A DNA stretch of 64,000 nucleotides from Hyposmocoma kahamanoa (GCF_003589595.1 NW_020653851.1:21584164-21648163); one strand, 5' to 3'. Shown: positions 23,441-39,879, numbered from the stretch's first letter. Made by a program: numbers and translations. The notes: generated by a model from the sequence alone, not told the origin.

Positions 23441-23717
23441 AGGCCCGTTTACACGGCCGAGCTTTACCGCTTATAAACTTGTACAAAATTTTTCCGGGGA
23501 GCATATTTTAAGTTTTAACGACTGGTTTAAAATATTTACGTCCTGTTTTAAAATTCAATTTTGGTTGTAATTAAGTTTAAGTTTTAAAATTGAATTAAAA
23601 ACAGGACGTAAATATTTTAAAACAGTCATGAAACCTAAAACACGTATACCTGAAAAATTTTTCGAAATGTTGCAACAAAACACCGACAACATAAATAGTA
23701 CCGTGTAGACGGGCTTT
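23441..23717. mobile_element. Foldback MITE, about 277 bp
   Basis: Ends AAGGCCCGTTTACACGG and CCGTGTAGACGGGCTTTT are inverted repeats. The centre is a second, longer inverted repeat (AAAATATTTACGTCCTGTTT mirrored by AAACAGGACGTAAATATTTT) with a short loop near 23560. The whole element can fold as one hairpin. Confidence 0.85.
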
Positions 23718-24223
23718 TATAGCGTTGTTCTGGTTACTGACAATGATAATGTAAAACTAAAACAACGACTAAATAAATGTCAAATTAATGAAAGATACTA
23801 ATATATAGATATAAGTAAAAATTCTGTAAACTTCGAATTAGCGAAGAATGTTCAATGTTGACATATCAACTATTTTTGAAATTGTCCTGATAAACTAAAT
23901 TTTAGAATCTAAATAATAATAACTAACCTAGGTATTTTGTGCCATTGTATATTGATTCTTAAATTTTATTTAAAACTTAAATTCATAATCTTTTTTTAAA
24001 TAAAATATTATATAAACAATGTATTCTACTTCTCGAAGTTTGTTACAATGCAATATAATTGATTTTATATTTAATTTTTTTCGAATTTAAGTATCGATTA
24101 GTGATTATGTAATACATGAAATTATGGGGATTTATAAAATTAACCTGTGATATATCAATCCGTCCATGTAGTCACGATATTATAATAAATATTTACATCA
24201 CATTATTTCTTTGTTTTCCTTTA

Positions 24224-24617
24224 AGGGCGTTCCCAATATGTCGTGACGACAGATAGTCGTGCATTTTAAAGTGTCGTGGCTTGTATATTTAAATGAAGTT
24301 GTTCACATATAGTACAACACGATTAACTGTCTTTCACGACTTTTTTGACCTTACAACGACAGACAATGGGAAGTATTAGGACGACAGTCGCCTGACGAGA
24401 AATAAAACGTCACGACGATTCAACCTTTCTGTCGTGCAACGACAAGGCGGCTGTCGTGAAACGATAAATTGTCACGATCTAGTGGGAACAGCTAGACACG
24501 ATAGTCGTTCAACGATAACATAAAAGTCCAAGACATAGCCGGGATATGGGAACAGGCTAGACGCAACAGTCGTCGTAGGATAAATAAAACGTTACGACAT
24601 AATGGGGACGCGCCCTT
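24224..24617. mobile_element. MITE family M3 (GGGCGTTCCC ends)
   Basis: Left AAGGGCGTTCCCAATATGTCG and right CGACATAATGGGGACGCGCCCTT are inverted repeats flanked by TT/AA-type sequence. The interior is rich in repeated CGACAGTCGT-like motifs. A second copy runs off the window end at 63884. Confidence 0.8.
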
Positions 24618-25924
24618 AGAGTGGCGTGTATAGGGTCGATTACCGCCATCCTCTCATCGGCAGACTTCTTCGCCTTGTCGAATTTGGTTGACAGAGGCGG
24701 CACAGTCGACACGCTGTTTACACCGAAACGACTGCCGCCTCTTCGGCGAGCGAATTCCGTTGCCTAAGGGGGCACAGTCGACTCTCTGTTTACATCGGGT
24801 CGACTACCGCCTTCGACGAAATCATCAAGTATTTATAAATACAAGTTTACGCACAAAGACACAACAAATAGTAATAATGATAATGTGCCAGACAATCACA
24901 CCAATTACCCTGGTCTCAAGCTAGCTGGGGCACTTCCCATATTAAAAGGTGGGTAGTCTACGTGCTGGGGCACGCGCATTGTTGTGTGACGCGTCCGCCA
25001 ACGCTTGCCGAAGGCGACCTTATCGCCCGACAGTGATTACACTTGGTCAACTTTGCAATGAATTACAGTCGTCGAATTACGTCTGTGTTTACACTGGGTA
25101 AGTAGCAGTCTTCAGCGGGCAAGCGAAGACGACTTATCCACCTGGTGTTAATGTTTACTTTGGGGCAATATTGCGCCCGCCGTGGCACCAGCTGCATATA
25201 TAACATTTGGCTGGTGTCAACTATGGCAATTCTATTTGGTATGAAAAACGATATGTTATATTTAATAATCATATTTTATTTACATATTATTATTGTAGGT
25301 GAGAGGTTTAAGAGTCATTTCGCTGGCAGTAATTTTTACTACAGAGCGTTTTAACGAGAATGATGGTTTTAAAGTTTCTTTTTAGCTATTAAAACGTTAC
25401 TTATTTAGGGTTGGTACCCTGAAGGATTTTTATTTTCTCCGTTTTGTTGCCAGGATCTTTTGTGAGCGGGTAAAGGACACGTCTGGTGTTCTACCTTAAT
25501 ACATAACTCAATTTCCCTCGAGGTGTGGGTTGTTTCTTGTTTGCATAACACGTCCAGTTCTTATATGCTTTGATATTTTTTGGTTTGATAGCATGTGTGT
25601 ATTTTAAGTACAACGCCATCTGTTAGCGGCAATCAATATTATGTTAAATCAAGCGGAAGGTCCAACTACCACAGTCTTACCACATCGGGGCATATGGCGC
25701 CACCTTATTAGAGAAATTATAGTAGGCGCGTATTCGCTCAAGGTCGTCGACGCTTTTCAGCGTCTTAAACATAAATTTTATGGTCAAATTAAATATGTTA
25801 AATAAAAAACAAACGACGGCATTGTAAAGCAATGTTTGTAAAAACATCTAGCATTCCGCGGAAGATTTTGGCTCGTATCTACTTTGTACGTTACACACTT
25901 CACCACAAAACAAAGTTCATTAAG

Positions 25925-26140
25925 CAATAATAACGCACACACTCAACATAGCCCCACACTAGGGAAACCCTGTGTCGCGGGTGCCATGGACACACACATA
26001 GACAACCACAAATTACACCCAAACTCACGAGAGAAATAAATGTAGGCCATACAAATATTTCTCCCGGCCCGGGAATCGAACCCGGGGACCTCTGCGTGGC
26101 AGTCCGGTATGGTAACCGTTCGGCCACGGAGGCAGTTACA
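25925..26140 (-). mobile_element. tRNA-derived SINE S2, well preserved
   Basis: The minus strand begins CTGCCTCCGTGGCCGAACGG with a near-canonical A box. The B box GGGTTCGATTCCCGGGCCGG follows, then a tRNA-unrelated body (CACAGGGTTTCCCTAGTGTG) ending GGCTATGTTGAGTGTGTGCG. The head is strikingly tRNA-like, but the 5' and 3' arms do not form an acceptor stem and the family body follows, so it is a SINE and not a tRNA gene. Confidence 0.85.
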
Positions 26141-27376
26141 ACAACAAGCTAGCAATGTACAATATCGTTACAAAAATTCGTTTCCATTCCTTCCGCTACA
26201 ATATAAATTGAGTCTATATTCAAAAGTACGGACCTAAGGTTCTTTACCTCTCACACCTACAGATTTATTTTGTCAGGTTGTGAAAAATGTTACTTTTAAA
26301 ATTTAGTAACAATGATAGTGCAATATGGGATTTAATAGATGTGGATAGGGTAGTCATTACTTAAGAGCAAATAAAGCGAACCACTGATCATTAGGATCTC
26401 CATTAAATAAAAAAAAATCAGCTGAACTGATTTTATTTGCACGCAAGTAAAATAACAACACGTGTTTGTTACTTGAGAGCTGTATTTTAAATTCAGCGCA
26501 GTAACAAAATTGCACTGTAGTTCGTTCTTAAAAATCAAACATTTGTTTCTTATAAAATTGAAATATGTGATAGTGGGAAACTTCAAACACTGGTTTTAAA
26601 TTCTATTTATTGATTGACACGATGTCTGGGAAAACAGGTAGGTACATTTCACTGGCAAAATAATTCCCCTTTTTAGCAAACTTAAATCTCATTAAACCTT
26701 GTAAAATATTTGAAACTAGCGGTACAATCCGATATTTTAAGGCTATAAACAAATGTAACTGAAATTGCGCCTCTAAATTACGCGCGCGCTTTACGCTTGA
26801 TCGTGACAAGTTAAAACAGACTGCAGCGCTTATCGGAGCTTTGTATTTTTGAACTGAGCTGAAGTAAAACGCGCGTGCGCAATTAGTTTGCGTGATTTCA
26901 GCTTAATTTGTTCCTGTTAGGCTGGTTCAGAGCATTGTCTGTACCGCGACACGATGAATTACGTTTCAATAATCGAAGTATTTCATTATGACAAAGATAG
27001 GTAGAGCTTTTACTGGCTGCTGACACTGCTTGGTTGATAATGGACCTCAATTTCTATGATTAGAGTATAATGGACACAGTCATTTGTGTGGAGTGCCATA
27101 CATTCAAGAGGGATCATACACACTGCTCTGAGATTGGCCTTGTTGGATTACATGTACATGGTTTCGAGTAATTTTCGCCTAGGTCCGTTTACATGAAGGA
27201 GTATTGACGCGCACTGATGGACTCGCGGTGAAAGGGGTTCGAATTTACACAAAACTAATTAAATATGTGCCAAACTCGTCAAAAAATGGTTAAATTCCTA
27301 CCTCACCAACACTGTTGAAATAGCAATGAACACTTTTGTACGCGGGGGATCGGGTCTTGCCGCTGGTCACCGAACC

Positions 27377-31379
<4,003 letters not shown>

Positions 31380-32044
31380 TTTGGCTAACTAATTAATCGT
31401 TTTTTCTGTATAAATTCAATAAAAATGAGAATTATTATGATACACAACTTGACAACGGAAAAAAGGAGAATGACATTGACATTCTCATTTGACAGTTTTA
31501 TTTTTTATTTTAGTTAGTTTCAGATACCACGTACTTTACTTCCCGTTGAACATGGGTGGCTGGGATGGCTGGGTAGATATAATTGACTTTAGAGCAAAAT
31601 AATTCACTGTGTAATTTACTGTTGGGCTGGATAATTTTCCGAAAAATTCCAAACAGTGTATTTTTTTTCGGAAAATTCCCGAAAGATTGGAAAAATATAA
31701 TTTTAAATGCTCTTTGATCATTTGTACAATATTTTAAATAATGTGGTATCCACAGGCTTAGAGGATGGAAAAAAAATAAATGAAAGGAGCTGCCCTAAAT
31801 ACAGAATCAACGTGCATTATATGCAAAATTTGAAAGTTACAAATGGCGGATTTCTTTAGTGTTGTACCATAATCTATCGATAAGTCATTATCGACATGCT
31901 TTGTTTGAATGTTGAAACTGTTTTTTTTTTTGTTTCTTTAGTTTATTGTAACCAAAGTATGCCTAAACAAACACAAGTCTAATAATTTAATCTCGAGTGG
32001 TATATTATTATAAATGTCAACACACATTTTTAAACTTTAAAAAA

Positions 32045-32512
32045 AAAATATTTTGCAAGATTACAACTGGTAACTTATTTAGTAAAAGTCACCAAACTGC
32101 TGTGCAGTTTGTTGGCGAAATTCTTACTTAATTATACCTACTTTACTGATATATAACATTACATAGTATTAATTGTACTTACTAAATCAAATATTAATAT
32201 TACTTTAAGAGATACGCCTTTAACCTACATTTTAGTACATATTTACGTATCGTCTTTTAACTAACTGTCACGTACAAGTCTATTTAGGTTTCTGCGGATT
32301 CTAGTATTCACGTTACTGGCTTACTTAAACAAATCAATCTATCAAGCAATTTTAACTGGTAACTTATTTAGTAATAGTCACCAAACTGTTGTGCAGTTTC
32401 TTGGCGACATGCGCACTCTTACTTATTTATTTTTTAACGCACACACTCAACATTGCCCTACCTATACCTACTTTCCTGGTATATAACATTACATAGTATT
32501 AATTCTACACAC
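32045..32512. repeat. Diverged direct duplication with SINE scrap in one copy
   Basis: Blocks AACTGGTAACTTATTTAGTA, GTCACCAAACTG, TGTGCAGTTT and ATATAACATTACATAGTATT occur twice, about 300 bp apart, in the same order. The second copy carries an extra AACGCACACACTCAACATTG between the blocks, matching the end of SINE S2. Confidence 0.7.
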
Positions 32513-33427
32513 GCCAGCACATCAAGCTACACACTGACGTATCTTGTTCCGTTGCGCTGGAGGCGATTTTCGAACAAAAATGTGTAGTCTGGTGTGCCGT
32601 TGTCCGTACTTACTAAATAAATAAAATATACAAATTACTTTACTTTAACGATGGCAAGGCAAGGCAAATAGGCTATCTATATGTTGGTATTGGCCTTTAC
32701 CCGGCAACGTTGGACTAACATGTCATTGTATTGCATGCTTTAAAAAAATAGTCATTTTTAATAGTTAGTTGTCATTGGGAAAAATCAGAAACGAGTGGAT
32801 AATTTTGTTTTCAGGACCTGAGAATAACTAGTAAATGAGTCTTGTTTAATCTAAATTGAACATAAAATTATTTACGAGTACCAATAAACCTAATGATGGA
32901 AGAGCATTGTTACGTAATCTAGTTACATTCAAAATTCTGTTAAAATTTGACTCTTCAAAATGAAGCGAACAAATGAAGATGGTCTTTGATCCAACGTTTA
33001 TATTCGGCAGTTCTATGATTTCCAATCGTTCTTTCTTCCTTTTTTCATTTGTATGAAAACTTGAAATAATAATAATAAAACAATAAAAACGTCGTAGTGA
33101 ATTGTTTTAATAACAGAATATCGATAATATGTATGCTTACAAGATCAACACTATCTCAAAATAATTGTTAACAACAATCATCAAAATATACAAACAAACA
33201 AGCAATCTAAAGTAACAAAAGCAACATTTGACAAGATTTATAAATAAACTACTTAAATAAGTCTAATTACATGAAATATTTGGGCTATTGTGTGATTTAT
33301 AGACAAAAAAATAACACATGCCTGTGCAATGTAACATTCGATTGATTTGCACTTTTTCTAAAGCCACATCCCTTAATGCGGCTGGGCTCTAAGCAGCTCT
33401 TTCACTATACCATGGCAGACCTGCCGT

Positions 33428-33662
33428 CCACTAACTAAAACGCGGCTAAGTGACAAAATATTTTTTTGAGATATAAAAACCCATAACCCAGTTTTTGAAT
33501 ATTGAAATTGTTTAATGATGTTTCAGCTATGCATCGTTAAGGTAAATTCCGATAAGTCGAATACTTTAACTAATTTTAACAAAGAGAATTTTGTGCTCTA
33601 TCTTTTTCTATTTAAAACAGATATTTAAGCATTTTGTCACTTAGCCGCGTTTTATTTAGTGG
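33428..33662. mobile_element. MITE family M2, well-preserved copy
   Basis: CCACTAACTAAAACGCGGCTAAGTGACAAAAT-type ends: the first 32 bp are mirrored at the right end with two or three mismatches. The interior shares GATGTTTCAGCTATGCATCG and TTCCGATAAGTCGAA with the 21582 copy in opposite orientation. Confidence 0.88.
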
Positions 33663-33664
33663 TG

Positions 33665-33745
33665 TGAGAACGACTTACGAATTTTTCCATGTGCTTGTTG
33701 CAGATCTTTGTTTTTGGTTTTTAAAGACTTTTTTGCAATACCGTA
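33665..33745 (-). mobile_element. SINE S1 head fragment
   Basis: On the minus strand AAAAACCAAAAACAAAGATC, then AAGCACATGGAAAAATTCGT, the segment upstream of the A box in other S1 copies. It directly follows the M2 MITE, which may have inserted into the SINE. Confidence 0.55.
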
Positions 33746-33949
33746 ATGTCTGTGAGTAATTTATGCCAGTTTTTCTTTATTCAACCAAAAGTTGAGAAAG
33801 GCTTGGAGGATGGAAAAAATAATCTAAAAAGAAAGGCAAACATTTAGCTGAATAAAATATCTGTCACTTTTTAATAATTTGACTTTTTAATATCATATTT
33901 GGTAGAACATTATAAATTACGTTTACCATTGCGTTGATTCTTATAGTAC

Positions 33950-34255
33950 GATTATGAATTCAGTAATGTGGTGATGTTAGTTAGTAACATACACAGGTAA
34001 TATATCATTGATATGCGATGGACAGGGCTGATGATAGCACAGATCCTTGCGGAACGCCGGCATTGGTGAGCTTGGTATCCGAGCATTATTCGTCCACAAC
34101 GACTTTTGTGCTCTCTCTGCTCAGATAAGAAGCTGGTGATCCAAGTGCCCTTGTAATGGGAGCACATATAATGAAAGCTTCCATAAAAATGCCATGTGCC
34201 AAACCCGGTCAAAAACCTTAGCTATATTTTGGCTCTAGGCCAATGATGTCTTGCT
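33950..34255 (-). pseudogene. LINE reverse-transcriptase fragment
   Basis: In shifting minus-strand frames it encodes AKVFDRVWHMAFLWKL, then NAGVPQGSVLS-like residues and INDIL, which are the RT FDxVWH and GVPQGS motifs in the correct order. Frameshifts and stops make it non-functional. Confidence 0.7.
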
Positions 34256-34546
34256 CTTTAAGGCACCTACTCATTGGTGGGTGAAATGCACAAGAAGATC
34301 ACGTGCACCATGACCACGGCAAAAGCAGTAATGGTGGTGGTTAATTTTACCCCAACTTCTTTTTAGCAACTCAACTCAATTTTATTTTATAATACATGCT
34401 AAGTAAAACTTCAAAGATACTAATAAACGTAGAATATTATGAATCTTCGAAATATTTCCACTTTTTGACATTTTTTTGAAATTACCGAACACTATGAAGG
34501 AATGCATTTTTTGATAAACTTTGCAGTTACAATACAACCAGTTTGC

Positions 34547-34880
34547 CGGTTATTTCGGACGGCATAACTTGGTAAGAATATAAGGGTCGTATTCTAGAAC
34601 TCTACTCAATGCTCAAGTCAGGACTTGAGTATTGCAGTGAGCACTGAAAATCATACTTAAGTCCTTGCCGTTAGGGTCGTATTTCCAGTGCTTGAAATCA
34701 TACTCAAGTCTGCTCAAATCCTGACTTGAGCATTGAGTACAGTTCTGGAATACGATCCTTAGGGTCGTATTCCAGAACTCATAATTCTTCATAATAATCA
34801 TACTCAGATCCTGACTTGAGCATTGAGTAGAGTTCTGGAATACGACCCATACCGTGTTATACCGTCCGAAATAACCGTTC
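34547..34880. mobile_element. Nested MITEs: M1 copies inside an outer inverted-repeat element
   Basis: The outer ends GGTTATTTCGGACGGCATAAC and GTTATACCGTCCGAAATAACC are inverted repeats. Between them lie one M1 MITE (34583-34759) and a shorter M1 derivative (34761-34848) placed back to back. The M1 copy closely matches that at 18124. Confidence 0.8.
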
Positions 34881-36431
34881 TGTCATACGGTATGATAGAA
34901 CAGGCTGGCTTCAACAACTAATAGAGATGAGATTAACTGCTATATTCGCATAGTACGCTAAATGCTAAATTTTTATAGCGCGCTATTTAAAGCGCTAAAA
35001 TTATAATTTTTAGCAGCTCAAGTTCGTGACTATTTACAATTTGCACAAAACTTTACACTGATTATTAACAGTAAATTACACTCATAATAATTAATAATAA
35101 CGCACACACTCGTACTTTTATATATAAATATTACAACGACTTATTAATTAAACAAACGCTAAACTAACTATCCAAGTACTTAATTATATCTTAATTTAAA
35201 TCGCTTCACCAGACGAAATTTTGCTAACGTTCCACTATTAGCTCAAAATCGTATTAAAACGTAACCAAAATTATAATTTATAACATAACTACAATTATAA
35301 TATATAATACTTGCTAAGTGCTAAATATAGCATTAGCACTATAGCGCTTAGCGTAATCAAACGTGAAATTTAATACCAATAAACCAAGCAGCTATTTCGC
35401 GTTTCGCACCAAACGTTAAATGTTACAAATAATATGTGAAAGTATTTCACGTTATAATTGTTTCAACCAATGACAAGAGCCGCAATTTTCACATAGAATA
35501 TAGTGCCATCAATGAAATATTATTGGAGATAACTCGGGACGAAGAAGGATTTTGTTTGTTAGCTGCGTAAGTAAAGCACGGATAGATTGATGGTATGGCA
35601 TTGAAATATTGTAAAATTATGTCGCTAGATAGCATTTGGTTTAATGTTCTCAACGTACTCCAATCCAAAGTGAAAAAAATTTCGTTATAATTTTAGCACC
35701 TTTATGTCTTTCAAATTTCAAATTATAATTGCTATAATATTTTTTTTAATTTAACGTTATAATTTGAGCTATATATTATATTAACCATCTCTAACAACTA
35801 ACTCAACATTCGTAGGGATTCACTCTGGGCATTTTGGAGGGAAAAGTGTCGTTTTTATTTTGACTTTCAATTATTTTGTGAAATCTGGTTTAAGGTGGAA
35901 TAGGATAGTGCTATTGTACCTTAATCGAAGATTAAAATGCGAAGTTATACGAATCTCGAACTAAAATACCCAATCGGCCCGTTCTAAGGAATCCCGAGTC
36001 AATCCAAGCACGCCGCCTCAAATTGCCTATCCTCTTTGTGGCGGCCATATTTACAGAAACAATTAAACTTCATGTTTAGGCTGATGGCTTTGCCAAAGCC
36101 TTAATAAATAAAAAAAATAAAAAAATCAACACTCGTAGCAAATAATTCAATTAACTTTATGCTAAAGTCTGTATAAATTAAAAGTAAAAAATTTTGAGAA
36201 ATTTTATTGGTCAATCTGTTACCCAATGAGCGATGGAAAAATATACCGCGAAAATGTTGGAAACACTAGTTATTTTATTTTACATGTAAATACACCCGAT
36301 TTCTTAAATGTTAAGATATCAGGATACGAAGTTTTTATGTGAAAATTTTTGGGATCATGTTTTACTACAACTGTTTTAATATTTTCTAGGTTTTTATGAA
36401 ATTACTAACTGTGAAAGTGGGGGCAACATAA

Positions 36432-36480
36432 TTTCCCGCTTTTGTGTATAAAATTAATCGTAGTAGTTCATTGAACAGTC
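36432..36480 (+). promoter_or_regulatory. Candidate RnrS promoter: E2F site, TATA box, initiator
   Basis: TTTCCCGC at 36432-36439 fits the E2F consensus TTTSSCGC. TATAAAAT starts at 36447. A CAGT initiator-like site has its A at 36477, 30 nt downstream of the TATA box, which is correct core spacing. This would give a 5' leader of about 400 nt. A CACAG/AACAG acceptor-like site just before the ATG leaves room for a 5' UTR intron. Confidence 0.5.
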
Positions 36481-36875
36481 GATGGTCCGAATTGAATTTT
36501 AAAAAGGACGTGTTAGTTCTGTGCTATTAACGTAATTGAGTAAATATAATGTTTTATTTACATTTATATTAAGAAATATAATTATTATCTTTTTTATATA
36601 AACTAAGTAACTCTATTATTTTGTGGAGCATAAGTTACTAAGTCTTATATACTTTTTTGTACGACTTAAATATCAATTCGGAAATTCTGAATTCGCACCA
36701 AATTCATCCAGCTGTGTTATGACGCTTTTACTCGACAATTTCACGAGAAAGTCGGTCAACAAAAGCCGCGAATAGTCACAGATCTGAATTGAACCTCATT
36801 GTGTTAGCTTGTGTATTGATAGAATACCAGTAGTCTGACTTTATTTAATTCACAGAACAGTAAAATCTGTTTAAA

Positions 36876-39800
36876 ATGTCTCATAATAGCGACAAAGAAA
36901 ATCTACACAACGGTATCAATAACGTACACATCAAGGTAAGGGAAAAATTTTACTGCGTACGTTCACGCTAATGTAACATGATGATTAAATATCTGTTCTT
37001 TGTAGTCCCCAGTTAAAAATAACGTCTTGATTGTGCGAAACGGCAATGTAAAACACGAGGAAATGGAAGTCGAAAAAGATAAATCTACGCCGGCATTTGA
37101 TCCCCAATTGGAGCCCCTGCTACGGGAAAACCCGCGACGCTTTGTCATATTCCCTATTCAGTATCCTGACATCTGGCAAATGTACAAAAAGGCGGAAGCT
37201 TCATTTTGGACTGCTGAAGAAGTGGATCTGTCAAAGGTAACCTCTTTCAATTTATTTACCTACTTACGAAAACAGCTGTGCATTGCGAAAAGCACTGCGG
37301 AGAAGAATACTAGGCCCCACAAATGACGTCAATAACCTCTTACAAGACTATCGCGTTAGTCATCTAATTATCATAAGGCAATGGAAATATTTTTCATGAA
37401 AATTGATCAATAAATGTAACATAGGTTTTAAAATTGTTTTTTGATGGTTACCAGGATTTAGTGGACTGGGAAAACCTTAAGGATGGTGAAAGGCATTTCA
37501 TCAAACATGTTCTGGCTTTCTTTGCGGCGTCAGATGGCATTGTCAACGAGAACTTGGTGGAGAGGTTCTCACAGGAGGTGCAAGTCACTGAAGCTAGGTG
37601 CTTCTATGGTTTCCAGATCGCTATGGAAAATGTTCACTCAGAAATGTATTCTTTACTCATTGACACTTACATCAGAGATCCTAAGGAGAGGTTAGCATAT
37701 TTTCCTTTTAAATTAAAAAAAATATTTAATATCATGCCTTGTCACGCAAAATAGGCGCCTTGTCGTCGAGTTGCGGACACCAGCCCGTTACACCAAGTAC
37801 CAAGTACCAATCATGCCTTGTAATTCTAATTTTCATCTTATGTATGTATAGGTAAAGTCAAAACTATAGAAGAACAATATTATTATTTCTTTACACTTTT
37901 GCCTCTCATGACCTAAAAGATTATTTAGAATTTTTAAATGGGAGGGGCAGTATTTCCCCAGCAATGGCATAATTGGCCAGGGTCTAGGATCCAAGTTTAA
38001 GAACTAGTGAACAATATAGCTTCATTCAGGGCCTATGCAGCCCTTCACCACTGTAACCATTGATCTATACATTGTTTCAATTAATTTTAGAGCAAAGATA
38101 AACAAACAGGTCATTGACCTGACCAAACAGTGATTGCCACTTGTACTGCCAAACACAAATCAATTAATTGAATGGTTCAACTTGTATAAAGTTGTTGTGA
38201 AGACCAGTGGTGGAAGGTGGAGTACACAAAAAAAAGTTACACAGATTATGAAAGATCAAGTCAATTGTTTAAAAGTAAGAACAGTTAAAGGCAACTCTTC
38301 CTGCCAGTTGACAAGACAGTTGTCAAAAAAAAAAGCACAGAAAAGAAGGCATCTGAACATGAAAGAATCAGTGACAAACAATTGGTTAAATCGTGTGTTT
38401 GTGGCGCCTCTTGTGGCATTTATTGCACTTCACTTTAAAATAAATAAAATAAAAGTCAAATGCGCATCAATTTAAAGTATAATTCATACAACTACACCAT
38501 CTATAAATAGTAAACATACTTATTATTATTAGCATTTACTAAATACTATGTATGTTTCATTATTGTTTTACGGGGGAATAACCTAATTAAATTATTTAAT
38601 AGGGACTTCCTGTTCAATGCTGTTGAGACCTTGCCCTGTGTAAAGAAGAAGGCGGACTGGGCTCTGCAGTGGATTGCAAGCAAATCCGCAACTTTCGGTG
38701 AGCGGATCGTCGCCTTCGCCGCCGTCGAGGGCATTTTCTTCTCGGGGAGTTTCGCCTCTATTTTTTGGTTGAAGAAGCGCGGTCTCATGCCTGGATTGAC
38801 CTTCAGCAATGAGCTTATTTCAAGAGATGAGGTTTGTATTAGTAGTTCTATGCTGTTATTACCATTCCATGAAATTGCTCTACATGGAAATCAACATGGA
38901 CAAGAACTATTTCGGAAAACCTACCTATTTAAACCCAAATTCGTAGTAAAATATTGATCGTTATATTCTTATCAGAGTGTGATTCCTAATATAACAAGGT
39001 TATCTCAATAAGGCTACACTCGTGTGTGGTAAGCCGTAAAAGCTTATAGAAGTTGTAATAAGTCACTTATTTTATTACAACTCATATACATACACTAACA
39101 AATTGGACTTAACCAATTATCAGCACATTTGCTAATAGTGACACTGTTTGCAAATGATTCCCTAACCAAAAAAGAAGGTATAATAAGTGATAAACATATC
39201 ACAAATGGCATTGTGAGACTTATAGCTATAATTATGCAGCGTCTGTTGTAGTATTCCTGTTTACATACATATACAGCCATTGCACTGCTGCTAGGCCACT
39301 TGCAATGCAACCACCCTGTAGTAACTCATACATATTCCACTGTTTGTTGTGTGTCTCCTGTAAGGTGTAACCTATTTTATTTTTCAGGGTCTACACACAG
39401 ACTTTGCTTGCCTAATGTTCAAGCACCTAGTTCAGAAGCCAAGCAAGGAGCATGTACTGAAAATTATAAAGGATGCAGTCGTGATTGAGCAAGAGTTCCT
39501 CACGGACGCCTTGCCGGTTAGGCTACTTGGCATGAACTGCGAACTTATGTCGGAGTACATCGAATTTGTCGCTGACAGACTGCTTATCGATCTGATTGGT
39601 GAAAAGGTAGGTTGATAAGTAATATCTTTGTTAAAAGCCATCAATACATAAAAGCTTCAAACATGGTGTTCTTATATTTCACTAAGATATGAAAGAAATT
39701 TCATGAAAATGTGTTTTTTATTTCAGCATTACAACACAAAGAACCCATTTGACTTCATGAACCTCATATCTCTGGAAGGTAAGACCAATTTCTTTGAGAA

Positions 39801-39879
39801 GAAAGTGGCAGAATACCAGAAGTGGGGTGTCATGACCAAGCCCATGGACAATGTCTTCACATTAGATGCAGAATTCTAA
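36876..39879 (+). CDS. RnrS: Ribonucleoside-diphosphate reductase small subunit (class Ia, R2)
   Basis: R2 houses the diiron-tyrosyl radical cofactor needed by R1 to reduce ribonucleotides for DNA synthesis. Exons are 36876-36935, 37006-37236, 37455-37690, 38603-38831, 39388-39606 and 39727-39879, all in phase, 375 aa (human RRM2 is 389). Iron ligands are visible at Asp124, Glu155, His158, Glu218, Glu252 and His255, and the radical tyrosine at Tyr162 (ENVHSEMYS). The C-terminus FTLDAEF is the R1-docking tail. A KEN motif at residues 7-9 resembles the APC/Cdh1 degron in vertebrate RRM2. No disruption is seen. Its upstream E2F-type site fits S-phase expression. Confidence 0.98.

Larger units (their letters stand above)
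22067..27376. other. Convergent intergenic region, arrestin / CSN2
   Basis: This 5.3 kb between two 3' ends has no conserved gene. It holds SINE, MITE and foldback copies (22185-22345, 22377-22577, 23010-23240, 23441-23717, 24224-24617, 25925-26140). At 24680-25140 are short GC-richer repeats of a GGCACAGTCGAC...CTGTTTAC type. ORFs of 60-85 codons in this span match nothing I recognise. Confidence 0.7.
31380..36875. other. Divergent intergenic region, CSN2 / RnrS
   Basis: This 5.5 kb contains a partial direct duplication (32045-32180 and 32345-32512), MITEs (33428-33662; nested set 34547-34880), a dead RT fragment (33950-34255) and an A/T-rich inverted-repeat region at 34955-35357 (TACGCTAAATGCTAAAT mirrored by ATAGCGCTTAGCGTA). 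A DRE-like TATCGATA lies at 31875-31882, about 500 bp upstream of the CSN2 start. No conserved gene is visible. Confidence 0.65.

Noticed and set aside
26060..26138. tRNA gene on the minus strand (GCCTCCGTGGCC...GGTTCGATTCC)
   Set aside because: A and B boxes are good, but the ends do not pair as an acceptor stem, and the same non-tRNA body follows in other copies at 19960 and 43640. It is a tRNA-derived SINE head.
31875..31882. DRE (TATCGATA) as the CSN2 promoter element
   Set aside because: The motif is exact, but it is about 500 bp from the start codon and a similar site occurs at about 33119 in plain intergenic DNA, so it is kept only as a note.
38134..38475. 113-codon ORF in RnrS intron 3
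   Set aside because: It lies wholly inside an intron and its Lys-rich sequence shows no domain; the left part resembles the inverted-repeat element at 59524.
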